The position numbers were made by a program, and so were the translations under genes. 64,000 nt of DNA. It comes from Posidonia oceanica (lineage: Eukaryota; Streptophyta; Magnoliopsida; Alismatales; Posidoniaceae). The DNA is taken from positions 62,536,501 to 62,600,500 of the forward strand of contig JAZBRS010000026.1 of the NCBI GenBank assembly GCA_037176725.1, written 5' to 3'. Shown here piece by piece: positions 35,484-47,174 of this stretch (position 1 is the stretch's first letter; every line of letters starts with the position of its first letter). The notes below the pieces were generated by a model. The model was not told where the DNA came from. It saw only the letters and a program-made list of their open reading frames with translations, and searched no databases.

Positions 35484-35798
35484 GAGGATGAATTTCCTAG
35501 TTTAAAAGGAATTAATGCTTTAGCCGAAAAGATGGTTTCTAATAAAAAAAGATATCTTGTATCCTTTGGTTATTTGTTTATCAAGTTAGTATTAACATTA
35601 CCAATTGCTACAACGACTGTGGAGAAGTGTTTTTCTACAATGAATATTGTCAAAACAAAATTACGGAATTGAATTGATGATTATTGGATGAATGATATTT
35701 TGATTACTTACATTGAGAATGATGTATTTGATAGCGTTAGCGATATGGCAATAATGAAACACTTTCAAAATATGAAGCATCGTCGAGGACAATTGTAA
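35484..35798 (+). pseudogene. hAT transposase C-terminal (dimerisation) fragment
   Basis: One frame of about 104 codons ends at TAA 35796-35798, with a single internal TGA at 35670-35672. It reads LTLPIATTTVEKCFSTMNIV, the conserved start of the hAT C-terminal dimerisation region. MNDILITYIENDVF and a short basic tail follow, as in TTF-type hAT transposases. This region forms the transposase multimer. The rest of the protein is missing. Confidence 0.85.
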
Positions 35799-37726
35799 TT
35801 TCTTTTTAATTTTTGGATTGTAATGATGATGTAGTATGTTTGTTTGGAATTTTTATAAAAGTACTATATTTATTATTAGTCCTCATTAATTTGAATTCCT
35901 AGGTTTAGTGGTAGATAAATTATTATGCATGAAGAAGAATGACAACACAATGTTACTTAAAATAACAAATGGATAACAACACCATACATCAGCCTCACTC
36001 TCATGTACATCAATTAAGATCCTCTCCAATTCTTCACATTTGAAAAGAGTCCAATTCTATTGATCTTGACCATTGATTCTTTTATACACGGTTAGATTTA
36101 ATATAACTATATTTTCGATCTTCTCAGTAAAAAAGCAAACAATTAAAAATCTCATCATCCAATGTATTTTTAAGAGCTTAGATTTGAAAATTGGACCTCT
36201 TCAATTGTGATGAACAAGAGAGAAAATCTCGATCACACGTACATATGAGAGTGATGTGGATCCCACAATTACACTTTCCATAAAAAAACCAATGTAGACT
36301 GCGACGTAGCTGTGGGTCAAATTTGGAATCCTCACTACAATTTTCCCATCCTACGTATATATGCTAGATCTTATTCCACTAGAAGAAAGCAAATAGAGAA
36401 TCTAAAACCGTATCTGATCTCTCCTATGATGAACCAAACCTTCTTCTTGTTGGTTATGATTGTGTTTAATTTCTGGTTACTAATCTGTTACCGAGCTTTC
36501 TCGCATGATATATTAGGTTAACTAAAAAAGAGGAGAAAAATGTATTTTGCATTTGAACAATGGGAGAGTGATCCACGGCACTTGTCACATTCCTGTTCTT
36601 ACTTGTTATTTTGTTTGATTTGGCAGTAGTATTCATAGTCAAGTTCATATATAATATATTTGCCTATCGTTTGCAAAAACCTGTCACATCCCTGTTTGCG
36701 GAACTATCACCACTAAAATATCTATTTTATTCAACAGTTATTAACAAGAACCGTCGGATATTGTATGTGTTTTTGACTCGGTATGAATTAGTGAGTTTTG
36801 CCAACAGGCAATAGGCTTACACAAATTTAACTCGATGGGAAAGGGAAAGCACGGCATCGGCTTTTCTAGAGTCTTCACCTCTCGTACTTTTCCATTCTCT
36901 TCTCCTCCCTCTCAAGACTAGGGTTTGTCTTGGCATTGGCGATGGCTGTGGGCATCGGCGTGCACGTGGCTGTGGGCATCGACGTGTGCGTGGGTGTGGG
37001 CGTTAGTGTGTGTTGGAGTCGGTGGGGCGTCCGCAAGGTGGCGTGATCGGCGGACGTGCTTTGTCTCCTCCTCCCTTTCTCTTCACCTTCGTCACCAGGA
37101 GAGATTAATCTGTACAAGTAGAGGTGAAGATTTCTAGTAAATATGTACTTACAACTTATTTTTGCATCTTCCAAACTTTTGATTTGGCACATCTGTTTTC
37201 CGAGATAGATTGGTAAATTGTAGATGTATGTGTTGTTCTTGGTGTGAAATGATCTGTTGGATTTCTTTATGAATAGAGGTAAGGGTTTTAGTTTTGTCCT
37301 ACCGTAAATGTTGTTTTGTGTATTTCAAATCGTGTGCTTGATTTTATATCCGCCCCATTTTGCAAATCATCTGATATTTTTTTTCCTTTTTGATATTTTT
37401 TCGTATGCTTTTTTTTTCTTAATTATTTTGTTTCTATGCGACCATTTTCTTCCAGAGGATTTTATTTTATTTTTTTTCTTTTTGTGACCATATGGTTCTA
37501 TTATATTCACCCTTTTTTGCAAATCATCCAATATTTTTTTTCTTTTTTATATATTTTTTCATATGCTTTTTTTTTCGTAATTATTTTGTTTCTTTGTGAC
37601 CATTTTCTTCTACTATATGTTTTGTATGCCAAAAGGGATTTGTAAATAGTGGTTTTATAGGCAAGCTCAAATAAGTTATTCATGAACTTAAATGCATCGT
37701 GCAGACTTGTGAAGAATCAAAGTTGA
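35799..37726. other. Stretch without a recognised gene; possible CACTA 5' region
   Basis: Contains a CACTAGAAGAAAGC at 36377 that could be a CACTA 5' end, though the flanking triplet (TTC) does not match the 3' flank (TAT). At 36.93-37.03 kb imperfect TGGCTGTGGGCATCG-type repeats form a GC-rich block that may be a leader exon of the transposase gene. T-rich tracts fill 37.37-37.6 kb. No supported coding exon. Confidence 0.4.
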
Positions 37727-40700
37727 ATGATGTCTTATGATTATATGAAGAATCGAAGTTGGATGTATAAATATCCTACCAAATTTCAACGTGCAAAGGA
37801 CCATTTTGTCAACGAAGTGTTGTGTTTTGTAGAATACGCATTTCAGAATGAGAGTGAAGGCGTTAGTATAGTTTATTGCCCTTGTGGAAAATGTCAAAAT
37901 GTGTCCCTACATGACATGGAAACAGTAACAATGCAAATTGTTCAAAATGGTTTTGTACAAGGGTACACCTTATGGCATTTGCATGGGGAACGTCAAAAGA
38001 GATCTAGGGAGGATTAAACTACATTGGAAGAGTCAAGTGATGATATAGAAGGGATGATACAAGATGCATGTAGATATCAGTTTCATAGCGAAGAGCATGG
38101 CAAAGAGGGTGATGGAGGTCCTTCGACAAGTAAGAATACACATGGACGTGGTCAGGATTTTGAGAAGTTTGAAAAACTAATGCATAATGCCAAAAAACCA
38201 TTGTATCCAGGTTGTCTTAAATTCTCAAAACTCTCATTCATTGTTCAGATGTTCCAAATCAAGTGCATGAACAAAGTGACAAACAAAGCTTTCTCTATGT
38301 TCTTGGAGTTGTTTAAAAATGCATTACCTGATGAGAACAAAGAATTGGTATGAAACAAAGAAAATGATGGCTGACTTGGGTTTGGAATACATAAAGATAG
38401 ATGCATGTCGAAAAGGTTGTGTGTTATTCAGAGGTGATCACAAGAATCAAAATGAATGCCCAGATTGTCATACTTCAAGATGGAAAGTGAAAAAAAAGAA
38501 GAAGGTGGGGAAGACTGTGCCCGTCAGAGTATTGCGCCACCTTTCATTGATACCAAGGTTGCAAAGATTATTCATGTCTAGTAAAACAGCAAGCTTAATG
38601 AAATGGCATTATACTTCTCCTTCTGAGGGTAATGGAAAAATGAGTCATCCTAGAGACTCTGAAGCTTGGAAGGACTTTGATAGGAGGCATCCATTGTTTA
38701 GCAGCGATCCTTGTAGTGTCAGGCTTGGGCTGGCAAGTGATAGATTTAGTCCATTTAATGTGGCAAAAGGAGCTAGCAGAAGCACATGGCCTGTGGTTTT
38801 AGAATTATACAACTTGCCACTGTGGCTTGCACTGATCAATCTTATTTTATAATGCCCCTTTTAATTGATGGTCCCAAGTCACCTAAAAATAAGATTGATG
38901 TTTTTCTAGAACCGTTGATTGATGAGTTGAAGATGCTTTGGTCAGAAGGAGTGGAAACATATGATGCAGACAATGGAGAGACTTTTATGATGTGTGCTAC
39001 AATTTTATGGACAATTAGTGATTTTCCTAGATATGGAATGTTATCAAGGTGGAGCACAAAAGGGTATAAGGCTTGTCCTAGTTGTCATGTGAATCATGGA
39101 TCTATCTATCTCCCTTATAGTAGGAAATGTGTTTACCTTTAACATCGTCACTTCCTACTAATGGATCACCCTTGGACGACTGATAGAATAAACTTTGATG
39201 GCGAACAAGAGGACCAACCACCACCGAAGCCATTGTCAAGCATAGATGTGGTGAGCATGTGGAATGAGTACGAGGAAAATCTTGTTGATACAAGTGACAT
39301 AGATCAGGGTGTGGATCCACAGAAAGAATGGAGGCGAATGCCAAATGGGTGGAAAAAAGAGAGCATATTCTTTGAGCTTCCATATTGGCAAACATTATTG
39401 GTTCGACACAACTTAGATGTAATGCACATCGAAAAGAATGTGCGTAATAACATCCTGAATACTCTTTTGCAAAAGGATGGTAGAAGCAAAGCTAATATTA
39501 AAGCATGCATGGATGTGGAAAAATTGAATATTAGGAAGCCCTTAAATCTAAAACCCTAAAAAAAGAAGGTTAGAGAAGTTGTTGTTCCACATGCTTCTTA
39601 TAACATGAGTAAGAAAGAGGAGTAGTTTCTAAAGGTTCTGGAAAATCTGAAACTTCCAAGTGGATTCTCCTCAAATTTGTCGGAAAAAAATAATATACAA
39701 GAGCACAAAATTACAAGGATGAAGAGCCATGATTGTCATGTTTTAATGTAGCATCTATTACCATTAGCCATTAGAAAATCTATTTCAAAGTCAGTTGGTC
39801 TTGCATTGAGCGAGTATAGCACTTTCTTTCATGAATTATACTCTAAAACTATCAACATCAAAACTTTAGAAAAACTTGAAGCTTCCATTCCCATAATCTT
39901 ATGTAAGTTTGAAAAAAATTTCCCTCCTACATTTTTTGACATCATGGTGCACCTAACTATGCATTTGGCAACCGAGGTTAAACTAGCAGGTCCAATTTAG
40001 TACCGTTGGATGTATCCCATAGAGCAATACTTATTTACATTGAAGAGCTACATTCGTAATAAAAGTCAGCCAGATGGTTCAAATGCCGAGGGATACCTAA
40101 TGGAGGAAGTGATCACATTCTGTACTCGTTACTTGGAAAATGTTGGAGAGTAAATTGAATAGACCTTTACAATACAAGAATGGGCCAATAAGGGCAGGGG
40201 TTTTGCGTCACATGCATGTTTATGAATTTCACCAAGTACATCGATTTCTCCTATTCAATGATGATTCCATCCACCCTTACTTGTTGTCAACAATTAGTTT
40301 GTTTCTTAGTCTAATTTATTTCTAATCATATTATAGTAAAGTTAAATTCAAATTAAGCTGATATTAAGCTTGCTTGTAGATTTCATAAACAAGTTTTGAA
40401 AGATCAACATCCAAACTGGACTGATAAGGAAATACAATTAGAACAACACAACAACTTCCCTGATTGGTTTACAAGACATGTAAGTTTTAGTTAAATTCTT
40501 TATATTTGCAAGCTTATGTACCATGAGTTACATTGATATCAATTTCTCTTTTCTTGTGTATTAGATTGATAAACTACGAGGGTACAAGGAAGTGCCAGAG
40601 AAAGTTCAAAGGCTTGCTCAAGGACCATGTCCTTGAGTTTTGTCTTACAATGGATTTTATATAAATGGATACAAGTTTGAGACTAAATCTATTGAAGAGA

Positions 40701-40927
40701 CATGTGTCACCCAAAATAATGGTATTGCAACAATCGGTGATCATGGTCGCATCTGGTATGGGATTTTGTTGGATATAATTGAATTGCAATTTATTGAAGG
40801 AGATCCCATCTATGTGTTCAAATGCCTTTGGTATGACATGAGTAGTAGGGGACTTTCTGTAGATGATTATAACTTCATGTCTGTGAACACAACAAAGACA
40901 AGCTTTGAGGATGAACCTTCATTCTAA
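37727..40927 (+). pseudogene. CACTA TNP2-like transposase
   Basis: The transposase cuts and joins element ends in the nucleus. The N-terminus has the transposase-associated domain (NRSWMYKY; CPCGKCQN; GYTLWHLHGE) up to a stop at 38015. The TNP2 core follows in several frames: LGLEYIKIDACRKGCVLF, CPDCHTSRW, then GVETYDADNGETF, WTISDFPRYGMLS, ACPSCH and HNLDVMHIEKNV (about 39.41-39.45 kb). The DUF4218-type block gives YRWMYPIEQYLFTLK (40.0 kb) after a stop. The DUF4216-type block includes FKCLWYD (40.82 kb). At least four stops or frameshifts (38.01, 38.34, 38.85 and 39.14 kb) inactivate it. Some breaks could be introns, but those at 38.01 and 39.14 kb are simple stops with homologous sequence continuing. 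Confidence 0.88.
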
Positions 40928-41342
40928 CCACACAGACACAACAAGTATATTACTCTAAAGATCCCTTAAAGGAAGAATGGAGTGTTGTTTCACGATGGAA
41001 ACCTAGGGATATTTATGAGGTATCCAATGAGGAAGAATGTAACGATCATCTCAAGGAAGTCCTAGAAAATGAAAGTGATGATGATGAAGAAGAAGTGTTG
41101 AAGGCGATTGAGCTATGTATACCATTTAATGGTGTTCCAGAATGTCCACATGTAAATTGGGTGAGGAAAGGACTTAGTGTTCTGTGTATAAAAAAAAAGG
41201 AAGTAAATAAGGGATTAAGTAAATCTAAGAAGGTATTTAATGCTTTTGTACTTTTATATTGCATTTATGCATGGAGAGGAATAGTATATTTTTTACTTGT
41301 AAATTTCTAATCACTAAGAACTTTATTTTATTTTGCAAAGAA

Positions 41343-42856
41343 ATGCCTCCAAAATCAAAGCTTAGTATTAAAAAGAAGGTTCCATCTACTTTAGGTGATG
41401 TTATGTCTTTGTAATTATTCAATTGTACATTTTTCTATCACTAGTATAAAAATCTATTAACTCCTTTCTATGGCTTGTAATTTTAGGAGATCATGTGCTT
41501 GATAGACAATCACGCATTCGTCACCCTCCAGCACATCTTTCAGATTTTGCAGGAGTCACCACCACTCCATGCATGGTCAAGGCTCAACAGACTCATATCC
41601 TCAATGAAGTCAACAACACTATTATTGCAGAGAACACTAGCATTGGAGAAAGTTCCACAAGACAGACAGAAAATTCTGTGAATAATGGTTGGTCTAAAAT
41701 AAAAGATGCTTAATTAGTTTTGTAGTTTTTTCCTATCAAATTTATTTATTGTTTGTTCATATGGATTGCGCATATATCTGATATGTACTTGTTTGTATTT
41801 TCCTAGCTCAGCAATAGATATTTAAGTTCATTTTGTTATCTGATATCAGATATCTTTTTGTTCATTTGTTCATATCTGATATCAAATATCTTTTTGTTCA
41901 TTTGTTCGTATCTGATCTAGTTCATTCTGTTATCTGATATCATATCAAAGATGCTCAATTAGTTTTGTAGTTTTTTGAGTTTTTTTAACTTATGATTGGT
42001 TTCATAATGTAATAAACTATAATTGTTACAAGCGATGGTAAAAAAAGGTAAGATGGTAAAAAAAAGTAAGAGAACCCACAATGGGAAATAATATACACTC
42101 TCTAGACGGTCAAAAATGGAAGTGCATTATGATACGAGAGCAAGTAGTTGATGACAATGGACTAAAGTTTACACATGTGCATGGCTTGCATGCAAGGAAT
42201 CACATGTATTTTCCAATCTACCTTCATTGAAAGGAACAATCCAAGAAAAGCTTTAAGGATGTGATGAATGATGTCAAGGTGATTTCCTTCTTCTTTTTCC
42301 TAAGATTAATGTAGACACCTGTAGGTATAAGCACCTTTATATTCCTTTCTCCTAAGATTAATGATTGGTCTGAAGTTTTACTTTCCTTTATATTCCTTTT
42401 GTGTGCTTGTGCAGAAGAAGTTTGACTTTGTTGATGAGGACGATAAGCCCGTGGATTGGCACTTGTTTGTACAATTTTGTAAGAAATCAATTCAGAAAAA
42501 GATTATAAATTGACGAGTTGAATTGAAAGTTTACCATGATGCTGCCAAAACGAAAGAACTACTAAAAAATCCTGACAATGCTCAAAGAATTTCCCAAGAT
42601 GATTGGGAACAAGTAATTTTATTTTGGAGAAAGCCAAAAAAACAGGTAATTAAGTTAATAATAATGTTTGAGATAAATATGCACTATATGTGAATGATTA
42701 TTTGAGTTAATAATAATGTTTATGATTAACTAGTTTGTATATTTTATGACTAATTTTATGAATTAGGAGGAATTTGAACAAAACAAAAAAAATCGTGATG
42801 GAAAAGGAACCTCTCATACGACTGGTTCACAACCATTGTGTAATATGGTTGGTTGA
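41343..42856 (+). pseudogene. CACTA TNPA-like second gene, broken
   Basis: It starts MPPKSKLSIKKKV and continues in scattered pieces, probably exons: DRQSRIRHPPAHLSDF near 41.5 kb, then DEDDKPVDWHLFVQFC at about 42.43 kb. A segment after an in-frame TGA (42.51 kb) includes DDWEQVILFW and a Gly/Thr/Ser end SHTTGSQ. This follows the plan of the plant En/Spm-type second protein (Transposase_24-like), which binds subterminal repeats. Intron boundaries are not certain. Confidence 0.55.
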
Positions 42857-43215
42857 GCCACTTACGACCATTGTGTAATTTTATGGTTCACAACCTTTTG
42901 AGCAGGTAATCTTTTGGAAAACAAGTTCGTTGATACTTACCATGTGTAATATGCTTTGGTTTTCTCTTGATCCTTGTCTTGAGGATAAATCCCAAGAGGA
43001 TAAGAAGTTTTTGTATGCCAGCCCCAAATGGATTGTTTATTCTTTTTGTTATCTGATATATGTAGATCTTTAAGTTCATTAGTTAAGTATCTGATATCTG
43101 ATTTCATATGATCTTTAAGTTCATTAGTTAAGTATCTGATATCTCAATTCATATGATCTTTTAAGTTCATTTGTTTATTTGTTAAGTATCTGATATGATC
43201 TTTTAGTTCATATGG
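41760..43215. repeat. TATCTGATATC-type palindromic repeats
   Basis: Two clusters (41770-41950 and 43045-43215) contain many copies of ATCTGATATCAGATATC-like self-complementary words. In the second, a ~50-bp unit with ATGATCTTTAAGTTCATTAG and AAGTATCTGATATC is repeated about three to four times. Confidence 0.75.
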
Positions 43216-44189
43216 ATATTTTTTTTCTGTAGAAAATGTGTAGTTGAATCTGATATCAACTAGTTTATACAGAAAACTAAACCTTAAGTCTAATTTCCAC
43301 TATGTGACGATTTTCTTTAGCACTTGCTGATGACAACCCACAGCATGCATCATTAAAGTACTTATATTGCTGAAATAATCACTCTTACACCTCATTGAGA
43401 ATGAGAGCTGAAATTGGCATCTGAGACTGTGCATCATCATCCACCATATTGAACTCAATGACGTCAATCATTCATACATAATTTGCTTTGTCTGTCTAGC
43501 TATGTGTCAACAAGAAAAGCATGATGTGTTCTTAAAGCCTCACTTAACAAAATTTTCTGCAACCTGGATGTTGATCACATGCCTTGTATACTTAATTCTC
43601 CTTCACATCTCATTTAAGTTGTTATGGAAGGCCTTGTCTAAAGAACATCTGAGATAGAAGCCAATTTTAGACGGATATTCAACTCATTTAAGTGTTATCA
43701 AATGTTTAATGCATGGATTTCAAATGTTAGCTAAGAGACGTGACACATCAAGTCATGTGTATCAAATGTTCTTTAATTCGTATATCTCTTCTTCTTTTTG
43801 TCATTTATCTATATGACTTGACTTTTATTTATACACAGAAGAACTCATAGGACTTGATGGAAGGAGTCTTTAAGGATGGAAGATGATGCTATAAACATTT
43901 TACTAGAAGGTGAAGATGGAGAAAAAGAAATTTGTGAAGAGATTGAGAACATTGTTTTTTTGCAGAAGGTGAAAATAGACGTTGTACATGTTTAAGAATT
44001 ATAAGAAGTGAATTCCAAGGACATTTGATGATTGTATTGTATTCAATATTATGAGAAGTAAATTCTAATACATACTTCTTTATTTTTACATGAATTCTAA
44101 ATATGTTCGATGATGTGTTCAATATCTTTCACTATTTGTATTTAAATTGAAAAGAAACAGTGATTCAACACACACAGAAGTGAAAATAG

Positions 44190-44441
44190 TCTTTTTTTTT
44201 TTAAAGTAGCTTTAACCGAAGATTCAAACCCTCGTCTAAAGTATAACATTATGTAAAACAAAAGATGTAGTTTTTACCGAGGGTTGGACTTTAACCCTTG
44301 GCCTTGACTTTTCCCGACGATCCTACAATTGACAGGGGGAGAGGGCACCGTCGGGAAACGATGGCCGACGATTTTAACTGTCGGGCTAACAAGTATTACC
44401 GAGGGTTCCAACCCTTGGTAAAAGCTACTTTTCTGCTAGAG
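44190..44441. repeat. CACTA 3' subterminal region
   Basis: Contains three or more copies of ACCGAGGGTT / AACCCTTGGT words. The last forms a near-perfect hairpin (TTACCGAGGGTTCCAACCCT followed by TGGTAA), and a CCGACGAT / ATCGTCGG pair is also present. Subterminal repeats like these are the TNPA-binding regions of CACTA elements. Confidence 0.7.
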
Positions 44442-45718
44442 TATACTATTGATCCACTGGTTGACTTAAGACTCTACTTGGAATTACCTTTTGTAACTAC
44501 AACTTTTAATCAAAAGTCAATTTTTATATTACAACTTTTCTATCAACAACTTTTTAATTCAAAATCACATAAAAATTGATCAGACTACCTTTAAAAAGAA
44601 CTTTAGAAGAAATGTCTATTTGAAAGTGCTTCTTCTAAAAAAAGCATTTTTTGTCAAAAGTTGCACTTCCAAATAGGGCCTACGTATGAAACTTGAATCT
44701 TGATGGATCATTAAATGTTTTTATAAATGTTGATCGATTAAAATCTATCAAACATATTCCTATAAGATAAGAGATATAAAATTTGAAGACAAGAGAAACC
44801 AGTGTTGAAGTTGTGATACTGATAAGTACAATAACTACCAAAGACTTTTACCGATTCTTTGACAGCTCAAAAAGTCTACTACAACAAAAGGTGCTAATAA
44901 CATGTAATAAGTGCTAAAACTTTTGACTGGTAAATCACATGATATTATTTTATTGACAAGAAGCATACAATTTTTTTCTAAAAAAAATAGAGGCATTAAT
45001 CCCTGGAAATGCTAAAACATGACTATTTTCTTGCTTTGCACATGATAAGGCATGTAAATATATGATAGGAAAAGAAGTATTTGACATTTTTAAAAAAGAA
45101 TTTTTTGAAGATACTTATCTTCTATTTATTCTAGCTTCTCATTTTAATAAATTGTCATGCAAAGATTGTAGAAAAGCTATTATTTTTATTATTCAAGCAA
45201 TCAAAGCTAAAATAATGACCTAAAATATGTGAAAATCACATTAAGTGGGTACTAAGGAAGGTATTTTCATCACGAGAGCTTCTATTTCTGTAGGACATGT
45301 AATAAAGTAAAGAAATCAGCACAAGATTGACCACTGAAAAAGCCAACTAAAGTAGATGATCAATTGATTACACGGCATACAAAAAGTACAAATACCATAC
45401 ATGTCTATTTATCAAAGGTTAATGAGTTCTGAACGGTAGAACATGTGGTATGTGGAGACTTTTATTTAATTTTCTACCAGTAGATGAATCAGTTCAAAAG
45501 AAAGGCATTCATATGGTTGGTAAATGACGTTTTTGTTCTAGAAGCAATGTGGAGACATTTCTCATCTGCTCTTGTATGGGGAATGCACAAAAAACATATG
45601 ACACTATTTTATGGAGACGTCCTGCTCTCCAATTGGGCATGATTCCAGTAACTTGAAACTTCTTCAATGTTGGTTATTCTTGCGCTCTTGAATCATAAAT
45701 AGAGAAGTTAGCTCAAAT
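44442..45718. other. AT-rich stretch without a recognised gene
   Basis: At 44.47-44.68 kb lies a sequence with AAAGTTGT/ACAACTTT-type words similar to 7.1-7.4 kb, probably a decayed MITE. The segment just left of 45719 may belong to the same LINE as the RNase H relic at 56.7-57.4 kb. No readable frame. Confidence 0.4.
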
Positions 45719-45798
45719 AGAATCTAAGGGTGCATGTGGTTTGGTTTGCTTCAATTTTGGACAAAATCACAAACCGAATCGGGTTAATCGGTTTTAAA

Positions 45799-46385
45799 TA
45801 GGAGTGGGCATCCAAACCGATTAACCAAACCAAATCAAATCATTTTTAATAATTCAGTTCGAATTTTCAAATTCAGTAATTCAGTTTGGTTTGAAATATC
45901 TCCATACATGGTTTAGTTTGTAGTTCCAGAGACAGTTTAACCGAACCGAACCGAACCGAACCAATAGGTTATATATGTACATTAAATATTTAAATCCAGT
46001 ATTAATACATGTAATATACTAACATGTTACATTATATGGTACCATTATATTAATATATGTAACATACTTAGATTATATATATAAAAAATCTAATTAACAT
46101 TATATTAAAAGAATATAACTATATAAGAAACCTAAATATCTAACGACTAACCAAATATTTGTATCATATTTCACTTTCTGACATGATATACAGCCGGAAG
46201 GAGAAAAGAAAATATATAAACGCCTTATTATTTCTATATATTTTATTAAATAATTAAACCACAAATCGAACTGAACCAAATCGATTTTAAGTGGTTCAGT
46301 TTTTTAAAATTGTTCAAATCGATCCTTATGATTTGGTTTGAGGTTTTGCCTCAAATTGAACCAAACTAAATCATGTCTACCCCTA
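45799..46385. mobile_element. Inner MITE with TAGGRGTRGRCAT ends
   Basis: Starts TAGGAGTGGGCATCC and ends GATGTAGACATG-complement (CATGTCTACCCCTA), an imperfect inverted pair. The interior is full of GGTTTGG/CCAAACC and CGAACCGAACC words. Flanking 8-mers GTTTTAAA and ACTTTGAA agree at 5 of 8, so the TSD is weak. It is nested in the larger hAT-like element. Confidence 0.5.
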
Positions 46386-46505
46386 ACTTTGAAGAAATTA
46401 AAACTAAATTGAACCATTTAATTATTGAAACTAAACTGAAGTGAACCGTTAAATTTGTGGTTTGGTTTGATTCGTTTCATGATTTGTTATTTTTTTTTTA
46501 GTTAT

Positions 46506-46685
46506 TGTGAGTTATGTTATGTAATGTGAGTTGTGTATAAAGTTTATGTAATCTAACTATCAGGTATATGGATATCCGTGTAAGGGGTTATATGGATATC
46601 CGTGTAAGGGGTTATCCCTTATATATATGTAACTCCCTCTACTCTAATGACAATTTTTTAATCATTCTCGAAATCTCTATTCACA
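46506..46685 (+). repeat. 5' LTR of copia element 1
   Basis: Holds an exact 24-bp tandem duplication (ATATGGATATCCGTGTAAGG plus GGTT, twice) that the 3' LTR lacks, so it arose after insertion. Confidence 0.95.
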
Positions 46686-47174
46686 TGGTATCAAGAGCAA
46701 GGTTACAACCCTAGCACCCACCCAAACCACCAACTCGAACCTTCGGCCCTAGCAAACCCCTCCGCCGGCCTCTGCTGGCACGTCTGCACCTTCCACCGGC
46801 CTCGACTGGCACGCCCGATCTCTCCGCCATGTTTAGCCTCCTCGCCCCTCTCTTTCGCCGGCACCAGCATCTCAACCGGCTTGCGCCAGCCCTGCAGGCC
46901 ACCGATGGCGTATTTTTGCCACTTAGATGGTTTAATCCACCACACTTTCGGTATCTTCTAGACCACTTCTCCTCTTTTCTCTATTTCCTTTTGGCAACTA
47001 GTGGATGTGCAGTCCACTGATGGTTGTCGGATGTTGTTGAAGGCTGCAACGTTTGTTATCCGGTGATCAAGGGTTGTGTTATGTCCTAAAAGTACCAAAA
47101 TCAATTTGTTCAAGACAGTCTCGTACAGTTTTTTACCAATTTTCCAGTCTATTTTAGTCTGATTTTCTAAAGAA

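Larger units (their letters stand above)
24799..35798 (+). mobile_element. hAT transposon relic, split by a SIRE-type element
   Basis: The left end CAGGGGCGAAGCTAGGG is typical of plant hAT terminal inverted repeats. It is followed by low-complexity TCCTCC-rich DNA that resumes after the LTR element (34873-35060). At the right lies a recognisable hAT transposase C-terminus (35484-35798). The right terminal repeat was not found; TTTAGTGG at about 35.9 kb matches the left flank ATTGGTGG at 6 of 8 positions, which is weak. Most of the transposase is missing, so it is a deletion derivative. Confidence 0.6.
37727..44441 (+). mobile_element. Degenerate CACTA (En/Spm) transposon
   Basis: It holds TNP2-like and TNPA-like pseudogenes in the usual order. 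The 3' end has subterminal inverted words (ACCGAGGGTT/AACCCTTGGT) and finishes ...GCTACTTTTCTGCTAGAG, a one-base variant of the CACTA terminal sequence (CTCTAGCAGAAAA on the other strand). The 5' terminus is not located with confidence, so the left coordinate is the first coding base. Confidence 0.8.

Noticed and set aside
36377..36395. CACTAGAAGAAAGC as the CACTA 5' terminus
   Set aside because: Target triplets (TTC versus TAT) do not match and no subterminal repeats follow; kept only as a possibility.
36925..37137. Trp/Val-rich open frame in GTG-rich repeats
   Set aside because: An artefact of GCTGTGGGCATCG-type repeats; low-complexity composition.
43045..43215. CRISPR-like array
   Set aside because: Units are contiguous AT-rich palindromic repeats without unique spacers, in a plant transposon.
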